This document shows positions 1-8,093 of a DNA stretch of 17,422 bases, piece by piece. Both the position numbers and the translations under genes were made by a program. Each line of letters begins with the position of its first letter. Positions within the stretch are counted from its first letter, which is position 1. This DNA comes from Rubrobacter sp. GTDB taxonomy: Bacteria > Actinomycetota > Rubrobacteria > Rubrobacterales > Rubrobacteraceae. The notes under the pieces were generated by a model that did no database searches, had not been told where the DNA came from, and saw nothing but the letters and a program-made list of their open reading frames with translations. The stretch covers positions 1-17,422 of the forward strand of contig JADDPM010000034.1 in the NCBI GenBank assembly GCA_016781885.1. Reading direction: 5' to 3'.

Positions 1-125
1 CTGGCGAGGCGGCGCTGTAAGAGCTCCTCGGGCATGTCCTTCGGTGGAGAGAGGGACGAGAGCTTGCTGGCTTCAGCCGGACCATCCGGCTCAGTTCCTC
101 CGTCTTTGGGTATGGGATCTGACAT
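1..125 (-). CDS. N-terminal fragment of an unidentified protein, cut by window edge
   Basis: Only the first 41 codons are inside the window. They read leftwards from an ATG at 123-125 and the frame stays open to base 1. A good ribosome binding site (GGGGAG, 131-136) lies 5 nt before the ATG, which makes the start convincing. The visible peptide begins MSDPIPKDGG, is rich in Pro, Ser, Asp and Glu, and looks disordered. It ends in a more helix-like stretch (PEELLQRRLA). There is no signal peptide or membrane segment in this part. I do not recognise the family, and function cannot be inferred from this fragment. The gene diverges from the small gene at 251-517, with 125 bp between the two starts. 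Confidence 0.6.
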   Translation of the reverse strand, partial: MSDPIPKDGGTEPDGPAEASKLSSLSPPKDMPEELLQRRLA

Positions 126-130
126 CGTAA

Positions 131-136
131 CTCCCC
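131..136 (-). promoter_or_regulatory. Shine-Dalgarno of the left-edge gene
   Basis: On the minus strand GGGGAG lies 5 nt upstream of the ATG at 123-125. It is the main support for calling the truncated left-edge gene, whose coding part is too short to judge alone. Confidence 0.55.
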
Positions 137-233
137 TCGCGGATAATAATGTTTTCCGGCGATTTCATATCTGTAAATTTTATCATGGGCCCCCTGGGAG
201 CCTTTATGGAGACTTCATGAGATGCGAAATTGC

Positions 234-239
234 TATAGA
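234..239 (+). promoter_or_regulatory. Putative -10 element (TATAGA) of the 88-residue gene
   Basis: TATAGA ends 11 nt before the GTG at 251, so transcription would start around 246 and leave almost no 5' leader. No convincing -35 hexamer is seen 16-19 bp upstream. An in-frame TAG at 236-238 rules out any start further upstream, and there is no purine-rich Shine-Dalgarno before the GTG. This is inferred from spacing only. Confidence 0.3.
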
Positions 240-250
240 CTTCCCGAATC

Positions 251-517
251 GTGAGCGAGACACCACAGAACGAGGCAAAACTCCTGGCTTACTCTCCAGG
301 CCGCTATCCCATACTGGTCGTAAAGTTGCCCTCGGGCGATCTACGGACGTTCTACTACGAGACTGGCTACGACCCCGAACTGACCAAGCCTGTGACGGAG
401 GACTGGTTGCGGGAGAACGCCATAGGACGCCACAGCTTCGTCGAGATCTCGCCCCGCCAAGTCCCCGTCTCTGCTCTCAGAGACTACGTCCGCCGGGAAC
501 TGTTAAAAGAACCCTAA
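251..517 (+). CDS. Small conserved-looking hypothetical protein (88 residues)
   Basis: A GTG start gives an 88-residue soluble protein with no signal peptide or membrane helix. The sequence looks like a real folded domain: hydrophobic strands (PILVVKLPSG, then LRTFYYETGY) alternate with charged helices, and it ends in an Arg/Leu/Glu-rich helix. An in-frame stop at 236-238 leaves the GTG as the only long-ORF start. No clear ribosome binding site precedes it, so translation may be leaderless. It ends 22 bp from the end of pknB, which is convergent, and I see no obvious terminator hairpin between them. I do not recognise the family. Support is the length, composition and clean intergenic position. 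An overlapping plus-strand frame at 34-591 is less protein-like. Confidence 0.6.
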   Translation: MSETPQNEAKLLAYSPGRYPILVVKLPSGDLRTFYYETGYDPELTKPVTEDWLRENAIGRHSFVEISPRQVPVSALRDYVRRELLKEP

Positions 518-539
518 AAGCACCGGGCGGATCGAAACG

Positions 540-2483
540 CTACTCGCTCTTGCTTTTACTCTTACTGTCTCCGTTTTTGCTTTTGGGCTGAGCAGACTGT
601 TTCGGAGCTGTCTGCTGTGTCTTCGGCTCGGCCTTCTGGGCAGGGGTTGGGGGTGGCGGTCCCTGGCTCGTGGTTAGGGTCATCAAAGTTCCTGGGGCAA
701 CCTGAAGGCCCGCCTGAGGATTGGTGCTAACCACCTCGTTCTCGGGCCGACTGTTTGGCACGGTATTCACGGTTTCGTTTACCGTCAGCCCCGCCTCCCG
801 CAGTCTTTGAGCCGCAGTGACCCAATCCTGTCCTACGACGTCTGGGACGATTATCTCCTCGGGACCCGAGCTTACTACGATGTCCACCGAGCTGCCAGGC
901 TCGGCGCTGCTCTGTGCGGCAGGGTTCTGCGAGGTGATCGATCCCTCCGTCACCGTATCGCTCGCCTGCTGAGTCTGGTTGCCCAGTCTCAGGCCGACCC
1001 CTGTAAGTACGCTGTTCGCCCCTTCGGGAGTAAGGTTGTAGAGATCGGGCACCGTAACGGTCTCAGGTCCTTCACTGACCATGATTGTTACGGTCGAGCC
1101 CGCTTCGGCAGTCTCGCCCGGCCCGCCCCGTGGATCTTGCCGGATCACATAACCATCCTCTACCACGGAGCTCGTCTCGGTCTCCTCCGCGACCTCAAAT
1201 CCCGCCTCTTCGAGGGTCTCCTTGGCCTCCTGGCGCGGCTCACCTCTAACGTTCGGCACTCCCTTGCCATCGCTCACGTTCACGGAGATGATCGAATTGA
1301 TGTTCTTCTCCTCCCCGTCCTCCGGGTCTTGCGCTACGATGGTGCCTAAGGGTTTTTCGCTCTCCACCCTGTTGCCCTCGTCGATCACGAAGTCTTCCCC
1401 AACCTCTTCTCGCGCCTCAGCGACCGTCTTCCCGGTAAGCTTCGGGACCGCGACCGTCTCGGGTGATAGCAACGGACTCATCAGGGCGGCGTAGGCACCG
1501 CCGCCGAGCAGGGCGAGGAGAAGGAGCACGAGCAGGACCGGAAGCCAGCGCCGCCTCTCGCGCTTGCCGCCCTGCAAGGGGGGAGGCGGGACGGCGCGCG
1601 TTGGGGCCACGCTCGCGGGCGCTACGCGGTTCATGACCTGGGTCTTGCTAATTGCGAAGGGCTCAAGGCCGTCGAGCACCCTTTCGAGGTCCTGTATGAG
1701 CTCGCCAGCGTCAGCATAACGGTCTCCCGGGTTCTTGGCGAGCAGCCGGACGGCGATGGCGTTTATGCCTGCCGGTACCTCGGGGTTGATCTCCGCGGGC
1801 GGTACGAGGTGGCCGTTTACGTGCTTCATGGCGATGCCGATAGACGTCTCGGCTTCGTAGGGGAGGGTGCCGGTGAGCGTCTCGTAGAGGACGACGCCCA
1901 ACGAGTACAGATCACTTTGCGGGCCGACCGGCTCGCCCATCGCCTGCTCCGGGGAGATATAGTGGGCGGTACCCAGGATCGAGCCGGTCCTCGTCATCGT
2001 GCTCGACGAGGCGGCCCGCGCTATGCCAAAGTCCCCGACCTTGACGTCACCCGAGGCGGTGACGAGAACGTTGTGCGGCTTTATATCCCGGTGCACGACC
2101 CCGGCCCTGTGCGCGGCCTGCAACGCCTCGACGATCTGGAGCGCCACCGCGGCCGCCGTCTGGGGCGGCAACGCCCCGCGCTTCAAGATGCGGTCTTTCA
2201 GGGTGCCGCCGGGCAGGTACTCCATGGCAATGTAGTATGTCCCGTCCTCGGACTCGCCCCTGTCATAGATGGAGACGATGTTAGGGTGGCTGAGGGCGGC
2301 TGCACTCTGGGCCTCGCGCTTGAAGCGCTCGACGAACTCCTCATCGTCGGCGTAGCGCCCGCTCATAACCTTGAGCGCCACGTCCCGGTCAAGGACCCCG
2401 TCGTGGGCGAGGTATACCTCCGCCATGCCTCCCGAGCCAAGGCGCTCGACGACACGGTAACGGTTGTCTACGAGCTGTTCCAA
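540..2483 (-). CDS. pknB: PknB-type transmembrane Ser/Thr kinase with four PASTA repeats
   Basis: The 647-residue protein has a cytosolic Hanks-type kinase domain at about 8-270. Visible are the Gly loop (LGSGGMAEVY, 15-24), ATP-anchoring K38, helix-C E57, HRDIKPHN (131-138), DFG (151-153) and an activation loop with TMTRTGS (162-168). T164 and T166 align with the autophosphorylated TQT of mycobacterial PknB. A Pro/Arg-rich juxtamembrane linker leads to one TM helix (about 313-335). Four extracellular PASTA modules follow (about 344-405, 406-472, 473-541, 542-608); PASTA domains bind muropeptides or lipid II. A Pro-, then Lys/Ser-rich tail (609-647) ends the protein. The start is TTG; it gives the usual short lead-in before the kinase fold, and an in-frame TGA lies just upstream. 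It is the last gene of the operon, 21 bp after pbpA, and probably phosphorylates the FHA and division proteins encoded beside it. Confidence 0.96.
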   Translation of the reverse strand: MEQLVDNRYRVVERLGSGGMAEVYLAHDGVLDRDVALKVMSGRYADDEEFVERFKREAQSAAALSHPNIVSIYDRGESEDGTYYIAMEYLPGGTLKDRILKRGALPPQTAAAVALQIVEALQAAHRAGVVHRDIKPHNVLVTASGDVKVGDFGIARAASSSTMTRTGSILGTAHYISPEQAMGEPVGPQSDLYSLGVVLYETLTGTLPYEAETSIGIAMKHVNGHLVPPAEINPEVPAGINAIAVRLLAKNPGDRYADAGELIQDLERVLDGLEPFAISKTQVMNRVAPASVAPTRAVPPPPLQGGKRERRRWLPVLLVLLLLALLGGGAYAALMSPLLSPETVAVPKLTGKTVAEAREEVGEDFVIDEGNRVESEKPLGTIVAQDPEDGEEKNINSIISVNVSDGKGVPNVRGEPRQEAKETLEEAGFEVAEETETSSVVEDGYVIRQDPRGGPGETAEAGSTVTIMVSEGPETVTVPDLYNLTPEGANSVLTGVGLRLGNQTQQASDTVTEGSITSQNPAAQSSAEPGSSVDIVVSSGPEEIIVPDVVGQDWVTAAQRLREAGLTVNETVNTVPNSRPENEVVSTNPQAGLQVAPGTLMTLTTSQGPPPPTPAQKAEPKTQQTAPKQSAQPKSKNGDSKSKSKSE

Positions 2484-2495
2484 AACTAATAGCGC

Positions 2496-2524
2496 ATTAT
2501 AGCGTCAGCCGCCTGGTCTCTGAA
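2496..2524 (-). promoter_or_regulatory. Internal promoter for pknB (TTCAGA-17-TATAAT)
   Basis: On the minus strand a perfect TATAAT (2496-2501) is preceded at 17 bp by TTCAGA (2519-2524, 4 of 6 to consensus). The -35 lies inside the last codons of pbpA and the -10 lies in the 21-bp gap. A start near 2489 would leave about 6 nt before the TTG of pknB, so this transcript would be nearly leaderless. No Shine-Dalgarno precedes the TTG either. Sequence match only. Confidence 0.5.
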
Positions 2525-4187
2525 CGGGTGGCTGGCCGGGAGCTTGACCAGGGTTCTGGGGCTGGCCGGGAGCCTGATTAGGGGGCTGGGACGGAGGCTG
2601 GTTGGGGTTGCGGACAGGGCTCTGGGAGGGGGCCCGGAAAGGTTGGGAGGGGTTCGCATTCTGCGGTTGCGGTGCGGGCTGGGTGGCCGGGACGGTGCTC
2701 CCGTTCTGCGGCTGGGCGGGCTGGGGGGTCGTACTACCGCCGCCGGTCGTACTCTCGATGGGTAGCTCGCCCTGGCTCTTGAGGTAGGTCTCCATCATGC
2801 GGCGGGCGATCGGGAGGGCTTGCTTGTAGCCCTCGTTTCCGTTCTCGACCATGACGGCGACGGCGATCTCCGGGTCGTCCGCCGGGGCGAAGGAGATGAA
2901 CCAGGAGTGTGGGTCGCCGGTCGGATTCTCTGCGGTACCGGTCTTCCCGGCTACCTTTACGCCGGGGATCCTGGCCGTCGACTCTTCATCTTCTATGGCG
3001 TTCTCCATCATATCGCTCAAGGTGTTGGCGGTCTCCTCATCTAGTGCGTTCTGGCGGACGCTGGAGGTAGGCTGGTCGAGGATGACGCCGTCCGGGGAGC
3101 GGACCTCCCGGACGAGGCGGGGGTCCATCAGTTTACCGTCGTTGGCGAGAGCGCCGGCAACCTGGGCCATCTCGAAGACGGTGCTTGTAACCGGACCCTG
3201 GCCGAAGGAGATCTGAGCTATGTTCCCCTGCGCCCACTGCTCGGGCGGGATGTCGCCCAGAGAGCTCGGGGTCACGGGGAGCGGGAAGTCCTCGTAGGTG
3301 TCTCCGAAGCCGAAGTCGTAGGCAGTCTGGGAGAGAGTCTGGTTGCCGACGTACTCGTAGGCGACCCTGGCGAAGATGGTGTTTATGGACTTCGAGATGG
3401 CCTCCTGGAAGGTCACCTCCCCGTAGCTCTTGGCCTTGTAGTTGTACACCGTGTAGCCCGGCGTCTCGTAAGTGCCGTCATCCTTGAACTTGTCCGACGG
3501 TTCCACCCCCTCCTTCAGGGCCGCCGCGGCCGTTATGACCTTGAAAGTCGAGCCCGGCGGGTAGAGCCCCTGCGTCGCCCGATTGTAGAGGGGCTGGTCC
3601 GGATCCTCGATGAGGTCGGAGAAGTTCTCGTCTATGTTGTTCGGGTCGTAGGAGGGGTACGAGACGAGGGCGAGTATCTCGCCGTTCTTCGGGTTCAGGG
3701 CGACGGCGGCGCCACGCCCGGTACTACTGGCGGCCAGCCCGTCGTAGGCGGCGCGCTGGAGCTCGGGGTCCAGGGTAAGCTCGATGTCGTTGCCGGCCTG
3801 AGGGCCGCCGGAGACCTGATTTATCAGTTCGTCCAGGGTCTCGGGTTCGCCGTTGCCGGAGAGGTTGTTGTTCTCCCCGATCTCGATCCCGCTCGCCCCG
3901 TACCTGGTGCTCCAGTAGCCGGTGATACCCGCGTAGGGAGACCCCTCGGGATAGACCCGCTCGTAGGTACCGTTGTCCTGCTCCTCGCTGCGCGCCAACT
4001 CGGTCTCACCGTCGCCGGCGAGGATGAGGCCGCGCGGGACCGCCTGGACCCGCCGCGACTGCAAGGAGTTGGACGGATCGTTCGCCAGGGATTCCTGGAC
4101 GTAGACCTGCCAGTAGGCCAGGATCCCGACCAGCGAGACGAAGCAGGCCGCGAAGAAGTAGAAGGTACGCCTGAGGTGGGCGTTCAA
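2505..4187 (-). CDS. pbpA: Class B penicillin-binding protein (peptidoglycan transpeptidase)
   Basis: The 560-residue PBP crosslinks peptidoglycan on the outer face of the membrane, working with a SEDS glycosyltransferase. One N-terminal membrane anchor (about 8-29) is followed by a short dimerisation region and a transpeptidase domain (about 135-470). Its three motifs are visible: STFK with nucleophile S213, SIN (267-269) and KTGT (415-418). The C-terminus (about 480-560) is an unusual Pro/Gln/Asn-rich extracellular tail partly made of repeated APGQP-like units. The start is TTG and overlaps the rodA stop in TTGA (4 bp), with AGAAGGTGA upstream as ribosome binding site, so translation is probably coupled. 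Order and size match mycobacterial PbpA, which is controlled by PknB. Confidence 0.94.
   Translation of the reverse strand: MNAHLRRTFYFFAACFVSLVGILAYWQVYVQESLANDPSNSLQSRRVQAVPRGLILAGDGETELARSEEQDNGTYERVYPEGSPYAGITGYWSTRYGASGIEIGENNNLSGNGEPETLDELINQVSGGPQAGNDIELTLDPELQRAAYDGLAASSTGRGAAVALNPKNGEILALVSYPSYDPNNIDENFSDLIEDPDQPLYNRATQGLYPPGSTFKVITAAAALKEGVEPSDKFKDDGTYETPGYTVYNYKAKSYGEVTFQEAISKSINTIFARVAYEYVGNQTLSQTAYDFGFGDTYEDFPLPVTPSSLGDIPPEQWAQGNIAQISFGQGPVTSTVFEMAQVAGALANDGKLMDPRLVREVRSPDGVILDQPTSSVRQNALDEETANTLSDMMENAIEDEESTARIPGVKVAGKTGTAENPTGDPHSWFISFAPADDPEIAVAVMVENGNEGYKQALPIARRMMETYLKSQGELPIESTTGGGSTTPQPAQPQNGSTVPATQPAPQPQNANPSQPFRAPSQSPVRNPNQPPSQPPNQAPGQPQNPGQAPGQPPVQRPGG
2530..2577 (-). 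repeat. 30-bp-period repeat in the pbpA tail
   Basis: GGCTGGCCGGGAGCTTGA (plus strand, 2530-2547) recurs with one change at 2560-2577. It encodes part of the repeated Ala-Pro-Gly-Gln-Pro segment of the PbpA C-terminal tail. The unit is 30 bp, so copy-number change would keep the frame. Confidence 0.6.
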
Positions 4188-5506
4188 GCGGTCACCTTCT
4201 CGGCCGCATACCCCGCCTCCTTATCCTCCTCGGCGGGCTGCTGCTTACCGGCGTTCTCGGAGACGACCAGGAGGAGGCCGGTAAGGATGAAGTTGCCGAC
4301 CACCGAGGAGCCGCCGTAGGAGACGAAGGGGAGTGTGATACCGGTCAACGGTATCGCCTTCGTGACGCCGCCGACGATGATGAGGGTCTGTAGAGCGAAC
4401 ATGGCCGTCAGGCCGAAGGCGAGGAGCTTCGAGCCATCATCTTGGGCAAGGAGGGCTATCTTCATACCCCGGTACACGAAGATGAGGAAGGCCAGGATCA
4501 GGGCGGTCGCCCCCAGAAGACCCAGCTCGCTGGCGATGGTCGAGAAGATGAAGTCAGTCTGGACCTCGGGGATGGTCTGGGAGAAGCCCTCGCCGAGACC
4601 CGCGCCGGTGATGCCGCCGTCGGCGATGTTGAAGATGCTCTGGGTGATCTGGAACCCGGTGTCGTCGGGATCTGACCAGGGGTCGAGCCAGGCCGACACG
4701 CGCGTCTGCACGTGCGGGAAGATCAGGTACGTAGCGTACGAGCCTACCGCAAAGAGGAGCGTGCCGAGAATGACGTAGGCCATGCGCCCGGTCGCCGCGT
4801 AGAGCATCAAAAGGGGCACGGCGAAGAAGAGCAGGCTGCTCCCGAGGTCCTTCTCGAAGACGAGAAGCCCCAGGGAGGCCGCCCACACGAGTGCGACGGG
4901 TCCGAAGTACTTGAGCGCCGGGAGTTGCACACCCATAAAAGAGCGACTCGTCGCTGCCCAAAGGTCGCGCGTATCAGCCAGGTAGCTGGCGAAGAAGACG
5001 ACGAGCGCGATCCTCGCGAACTCGGAGGGCTGGAGATTGACCGGCCCGAGTTTTAGCCAGAGCCTCGCGCCGTTGACCTCGTAGCCCAAAGGGGTGAAGG
5101 TCATGGCTACGAGGACGACCGCCGCCAGAGCCAGGAGATACTTATAGGCGAAGAGTTTCTGATAGTTGCGGAAAAAGAGGACTACGAACATTAGTGCGCC
5201 GCTCCCAACGAGAATCCAGATGGCCTGCGTGGTGGCGAGGTTCTCGACGCCCGGCACCTCGTAGGTGAGGCGGTAGATCATGACGAGCCCGATCCCGGTC
5301 AGGAGGGTGACTATCGCCAGCAGCAGCGTGTCCGCATGTGGCAGCCAGACCCTGACGCCCAGGTAGAGCAGGACCATCGTCCCCGCGTAGTAGGCACCGT
5401 AGATCAGGGGCGGACTCTTGGCCTCCTGCACGAAGATGAGGGTCGCGAAACCTAGAGTGGTGATGATGAGGGCGAGGGCCATCGGTATGCTCGCGCGCTG
5501 GGCCAT
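4184..5506 (-). CDS. rodA: SEDS-family peptidoglycan glycosyltransferase (RodA/FtsW)
   Basis: The 440-residue polytopic protein has about ten membrane helices and polymerises lipid II into glycan strands. SEDS signatures are clear: LQPSEFARIALVVF (158-171), FEKDLGSSLLFF (217-228), including the Asp corresponding to the catalytic residue of RodA, TDFIFSTIASELGLLG (317-332) and LPFVSYGGSSVVGNF (392-406). An ATG start lies 4 bp after the pstP stop, and the stop overlaps pbpA by 4 bp, so the SEDS-PBP pair is translationally linked. Synteny with the mycobacterial pstP-rodA-pbpA-pknA-pknB cluster favours RodA, but sequence inspection alone cannot separate RodA from FtsW. The acidic/Lys-rich C-terminus is cytosolic and could be a regulatory target. 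Confidence 0.93.
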   Translation of the reverse strand: MAQRASIPMALALIITTLGFATLIFVQEAKSPPLIYGAYYAGTMVLLYLGVRVWLPHADTLLLAIVTLLTGIGLVMIYRLTYEVPGVENLATTQAIWILVGSGALMFVVLFFRNYQKLFAYKYLLALAAVVLVAMTFTPLGYEVNGARLWLKLGPVNLQPSEFARIALVVFFASYLADTRDLWAATSRSFMGVQLPALKYFGPVALVWAASLGLLVFEKDLGSSLLFFAVPLLMLYAATGRMAYVILGTLLFAVGSYATYLIFPHVQTRVSAWLDPWSDPDDTGFQITQSIFNIADGGITGAGLGEGFSQTIPEVQTDFIFSTIASELGLLGATALILAFLIFVYRGMKIALLAQDDGSKLLAFGLTAMFALQTLIIVGGVTKAIPLTGITLPFVSYGGSSVVGNFILTGLLLVVSENAGKQQPAEEDKEAGYAAEKVTA

Positions 5507-5510
5507 CGGG

Positions 5511-6707
5511 CTACCGCCCCTCTTCCCGCAGGTCGCTCACGACGTTCTCTGCTTCCCCTTCGGACGGGTAGAGGTTATGCTTTTCCACGTCGTCCTGGTA
5601 ACGCGTCTGGATGTCCGACTGCATAAGACCCGTCCTCTGGACCTCCTTGTTGAGGGCGTAGCCAAAGGGCGCGTAGGGCAGCCCACGGTAGATCACCACC
5701 TCTTCCTCGTCGAAGCCCAGGAAGTACCGACTCGAGCTCCAGAGGTAGAAGGGCATAAGGAGAGCCGCCACTACCAGCGCCACCGCCACCGCCCGGACCA
5801 ACGCCCCGAGCACCCGTCCCAATCTACCGGCCTTCGTCCGTTTCTTCTTGCTCCGCACCGCGCTGCGGCTCCGGGTCTTTTTACCCTCGTCGCTCCCGCT
5901 CGAGACGCCGCCGTTGGATCTTTCAGGGGATAGCGATCTCATCTCCTGGGTGCCGCCCCGGGACCCTCTCTCGGGGGGCGGGGGTTCCTCCTCGCTTACA
6001 TCGATGATTACGACGGTCACGTTATCGGCGCCGCCGGCGTCAAGTGCGGCGCGGATGAGGGTGCGAGTCGCCTTCTCGGGGTCGGGAGAGGAGGCGAGGA
6101 CCTCTTGTAGCTTGGTCTCAGGGACCATGTCCGTGAGGCCGTCCGAGCAGAGGACGAAGCGGTCGTCGGGCTCGACCGGAAGGACGGCGGTATCTACCTC
6201 GACCGTGTCTTCGGCTCCGAGAGCACGGGTGATCAGGTTCTTCTGCGGATGCTCGCTGGCCTGGGCGCGCGTGAGGTCTCCGCTGCGCACCAACTCGGCG
6301 ACGAGGGAGTGGTCTTCGGTTACGGGCTTGAGCTCGCCGCCGCGCATTAGATAGGCCCGGGAGTCGCCGACGTGCGAGACCTCCACGACCGGCTCCCCGT
6401 ACTTCTGGCCGAAGCGTACCGCAACCACGGTCGTGCCCATCCCGGAGAGCTTGTCGTCGCCCCTGGAGGCGGCGAGGATTCGCCGGTTGGCCTCCCTGAT
6501 GGCGTCCTCGAGCGACTCCGAGGGCGGTAGTCCTTTGAGAACGTCGACCGCGAGGGAGCTTGCGACCTCCCCGGCCTCGAAGCCACCGATGCCGTCGGCG
6601 ACCACGAAGAGCGTCTCGTCACGGCCTTCACCGGTGAGGAGGGAATCTTCGTTGTTCTTGCGGACCTTGCCCGGGTCCGTCATCCCATGGTGTTCCAGGA
6701 CCAGCAC
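5511..6707 (-). CDS. pstP: PP2C-family Ser/Thr phosphatase with membrane anchor (PstP)
   Basis: The 398-residue protein reverses phosphorylation by the operon's kinases. The metal-dependent PP2C domain (about 1-240) shows the family residues: NNED (18-21), VADGIGG (36-42), GDSRAYL (114-120), EDHS (131-134), CSDGLTD (187-193) and GADNVT (226-231). A disordered Pro- then Ser/Arg/Lys-rich linker (about 241-295) leads to one TM helix (about 303-323). An outside domain of about 75 residues follows with FLGFDEEEVVIYRGLP (329-344), like the short extracellular part of mycobacterial PstP. The GTG start has a good GGAG (6714-6717) 6 nt away. The gene begins 3 bp after fhaB. The later in-frame ATG (residue 9) would cut into the conserved N-terminus. 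Confidence 0.95.
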   Translation of the reverse strand: MLVLEHHGMTDPGKVRKNNEDSLLTGEGRDETLFVVADGIGGFEAGEVASSLAVDVLKGLPPSESLEDAIREANRRILAASRGDDKLSGMGTTVVAVRFGQKYGEPVVEVSHVGDSRAYLMRGGELKPVTEDHSLVAELVRSGDLTRAQASEHPQKNLITRALGAEDTVEVDTAVLPVEPDDRFVLCSDGLTDMVPETKLQEVLASSPDPEKATRTLIRAALDAGGADNVTVVIIDVSEEEPPPPERGSRGGTQEMRSLSPERSNGGVSSGSDEGKKTRSRSAVRSKKKRTKAGRLGRVLGALVRAVAVALVVAALLMPFYLWSSSRYFLGFDEEEVVIYRGLPYAPFGYALNKEVQRTGLMQSDIQTRYQDDVEKHNLYPSEGEAENVVSDLREEGR

Positions 6708-6710
6708 GGC

Positions 6711-7208
6711 CTACTCCGAGTACCTGAAGGTCGTGGACCCTACCCGCAGACGGTCGCCGCTCCTCAAGGGGGTGGCGCCGACGGCCTTGCGCTCGTTAAC
6801 GTATGTGCCGTTGGTGGAGCCGGCGTCCTCGACGTACAGCATCCCGCCGTGACGGGTGAGCATGACGTGATTCCCGGAGACGTAGTCGTCGTTCTTCAAG
6901 ACTATGTCGCTCGACGACGAGCGTCCGATGTTCGTCGTGCCCCCGGACACCTCAAACGGGGTGCTCGGCGCGAGGATGTCCGAATCTTCGACGACGAGCT
7001 TCGAGGATCCGTTGTGGCTGGCGTTATAGATCGCTGCCCCGTCGCGTTGGACATCGGATTTCCGGCCCTCACCCGGGACAAAGGTCTCATCTTCGGGCAC
7101 GGAGCGCAGGTCGCTAATGCCGCGCCGTACCACGGCGTAGATAAACGCGAAGAGCAAGAGCAAGAGCAGAGCCTTCGCCGCGAGCAGCGGCACTTGGAGA
7201 TCCAGCAC
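6711..7208 (-). CDS. fhaB: Membrane-anchored FHA-domain protein (FhaB-like)
   Basis: The 165-residue protein has one N-terminal membrane helix (about 7-27), a charged linker, and a C-terminal FHA domain (about 85-162) that binds phosphothreonine peptides. Typical FHA residues are visible: IGRSSSSDI (94-102), the SxxH block (S111-H114) and GSTNGTYVN (130-138). Mycobacterial FhaB (FipA) links the kinases to the division machinery. Here the same order (fhaA-fhaB-pstP) and the membrane anchor support that role. The start is GTG, 3 bp after fhaA, with only a weak G-rich ribosome binding site inside the fhaA end, which suggests coupled translation. Confidence 0.92.
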   Translation of the reverse strand: MLDLQVPLLAAKALLLLLLFAFIYAVVRRGISDLRSVPEDETFVPGEGRKSDVQRDGAAIYNASHNGSSKLVVEDSDILAPSTPFEVSGGTTNIGRSSSSDIVLKNDDYVSGNHVMLTRHGGMLYVEDAGSTNGTYVNERKAVGATPLRSGDRLRVGSTTFRYSE

Positions 7209-7211
7209 AGC

Positions 7212-8087
7212 TCAACGCCCCCCGCGACCTTCTTTGCGCGCTGGCTGCCCGACATCACCGTGGCCGGAGGAGCTACGCCGGGACGAGGCTCTGTCGCCCA
7301 TCTCGCGGACGAAGCGGGTGGTGATCCCCCCGAAGGTCAGCTTGTCGCCCCCCTCGATGCGCTCGCGGTCTATGGGCGCGCCGTCGAGGAGGGTGCCGTT
7401 GGTCGATCCCAGGTCCTCGACTATAAAGCCGTTCTCCAGGCGTGAGAGACGGGCGTGCCGCCGCGAGACGTTCGGGTCGGAGATGACGATGTCGTTCTCC
7501 TCGCTCCTCCCGATGCTCCACGGTCCCCGTCCCTCCAGGGGATAGGTCTTGCCGCCGTCGATGACCAGGCTGATCGTCTCCCGCGCGAGCCCGTGCTCAC
7601 GGGCCTCCTCGGCGGAGATGGCGGCCGTACCCTGATCCCCGCCGTCCGCCTTCTCGGTGCGGAAGATCCTGGTCTGTCCCGAGGTGTCCTCCGGGGCGCC
7701 CTTCTCCCGGGGCCCTTCGCCGCCGGTGAGCTTGGCGGTCACGCCGAACTCGCCGAAGCGCAGGGATTCCTCGGTGGTGAACCGGACCCTGGGCGGGGTC
7801 ATGAGGTGGTAGCTGTTCGACTGGGCATGGGTCGAGGCGTACTGGATGAGCTCGTCCCTGAGCGCGCTCTGGTAGGCCTGAATGGATTCGGAGTCGGCTT
7901 TCGACAAGTGGACGGTGAAGTCATTGGGAGCGTAGGTCCTGGAGACGCTGATCATTCGGTTCTCGTCCATCTGCTTGGTGAGGCCCTTGGCGATCTCGAC
8001 CGGATGGACCTGCTTTCTGAAGGCGCGACCGAACGCTCCCTCTACGAGGGACTGCATCCGCTTCTCTATAGATCGGAGGAAACCCAA
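7212..8087 (-). CDS. fhaA: FhaA-type protein: DUF3662 domain plus FHA domain
   Basis: The 291-residue soluble protein has an N-terminal DUF3662/FhaA_N domain (about 1-115) beginning MGFLRSIEKRMQSLVEGAFG. A polar linker and a C-terminal FHA domain (about 172-262) follow, with SIGRSEENDI (191-200), VSRRHARL (207-214) and GSTNGTLLDG (227-236). The last 30 residues are basic and disordered. FhaA binds phosphorylated partners; in mycobacteria it binds the lipid II flippase regulator MviN. The start is TTG and matches the family N-terminus. It lies in the same reading frame as the upstream kinase, separated from the kinase's TAG by only two codons. Confidence 0.93.
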   Translation of the reverse strand: MGFLRSIEKRMQSLVEGAFGRAFRKQVHPVEIAKGLTKQMDENRMISVSRTYAPNDFTVHLSKADSESIQAYQSALRDELIQYASTHAQSNSYHLMTPPRVRFTTEESLRFGEFGVTAKLTGGEGPREKGAPEDTSGQTRIFRTEKADGGDQGTAAISAEEAREHGLARETISLVIDGGKTYPLEGRGPWSIGRSEENDIVISDPNVSRRHARLSRLENGFIVEDLGSTNGTLLDGAPIDRERIEGGDKLTFGGITTRFVREMGDRASSRRSSSGHGDVGQPARKEGRGGR

Positions 8088-8093
8088 AGATAC

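Noticed and set aside
34..591. 185-residue plus-strand frame over the left-edge gene and the 88-residue gene
   Set aside because: It conflicts with a minus-strand gene that has a good ribosome site and with the more protein-like 251-517 frame. It ends in an artificial-looking Leu run opposite the Lys/Ser tail of PknB.
1809..2489. 226-residue plus-strand frame opposite the PknB kinase domain
   Set aside because: Antisense to catalytic motifs of PknB, with no domain of its own.
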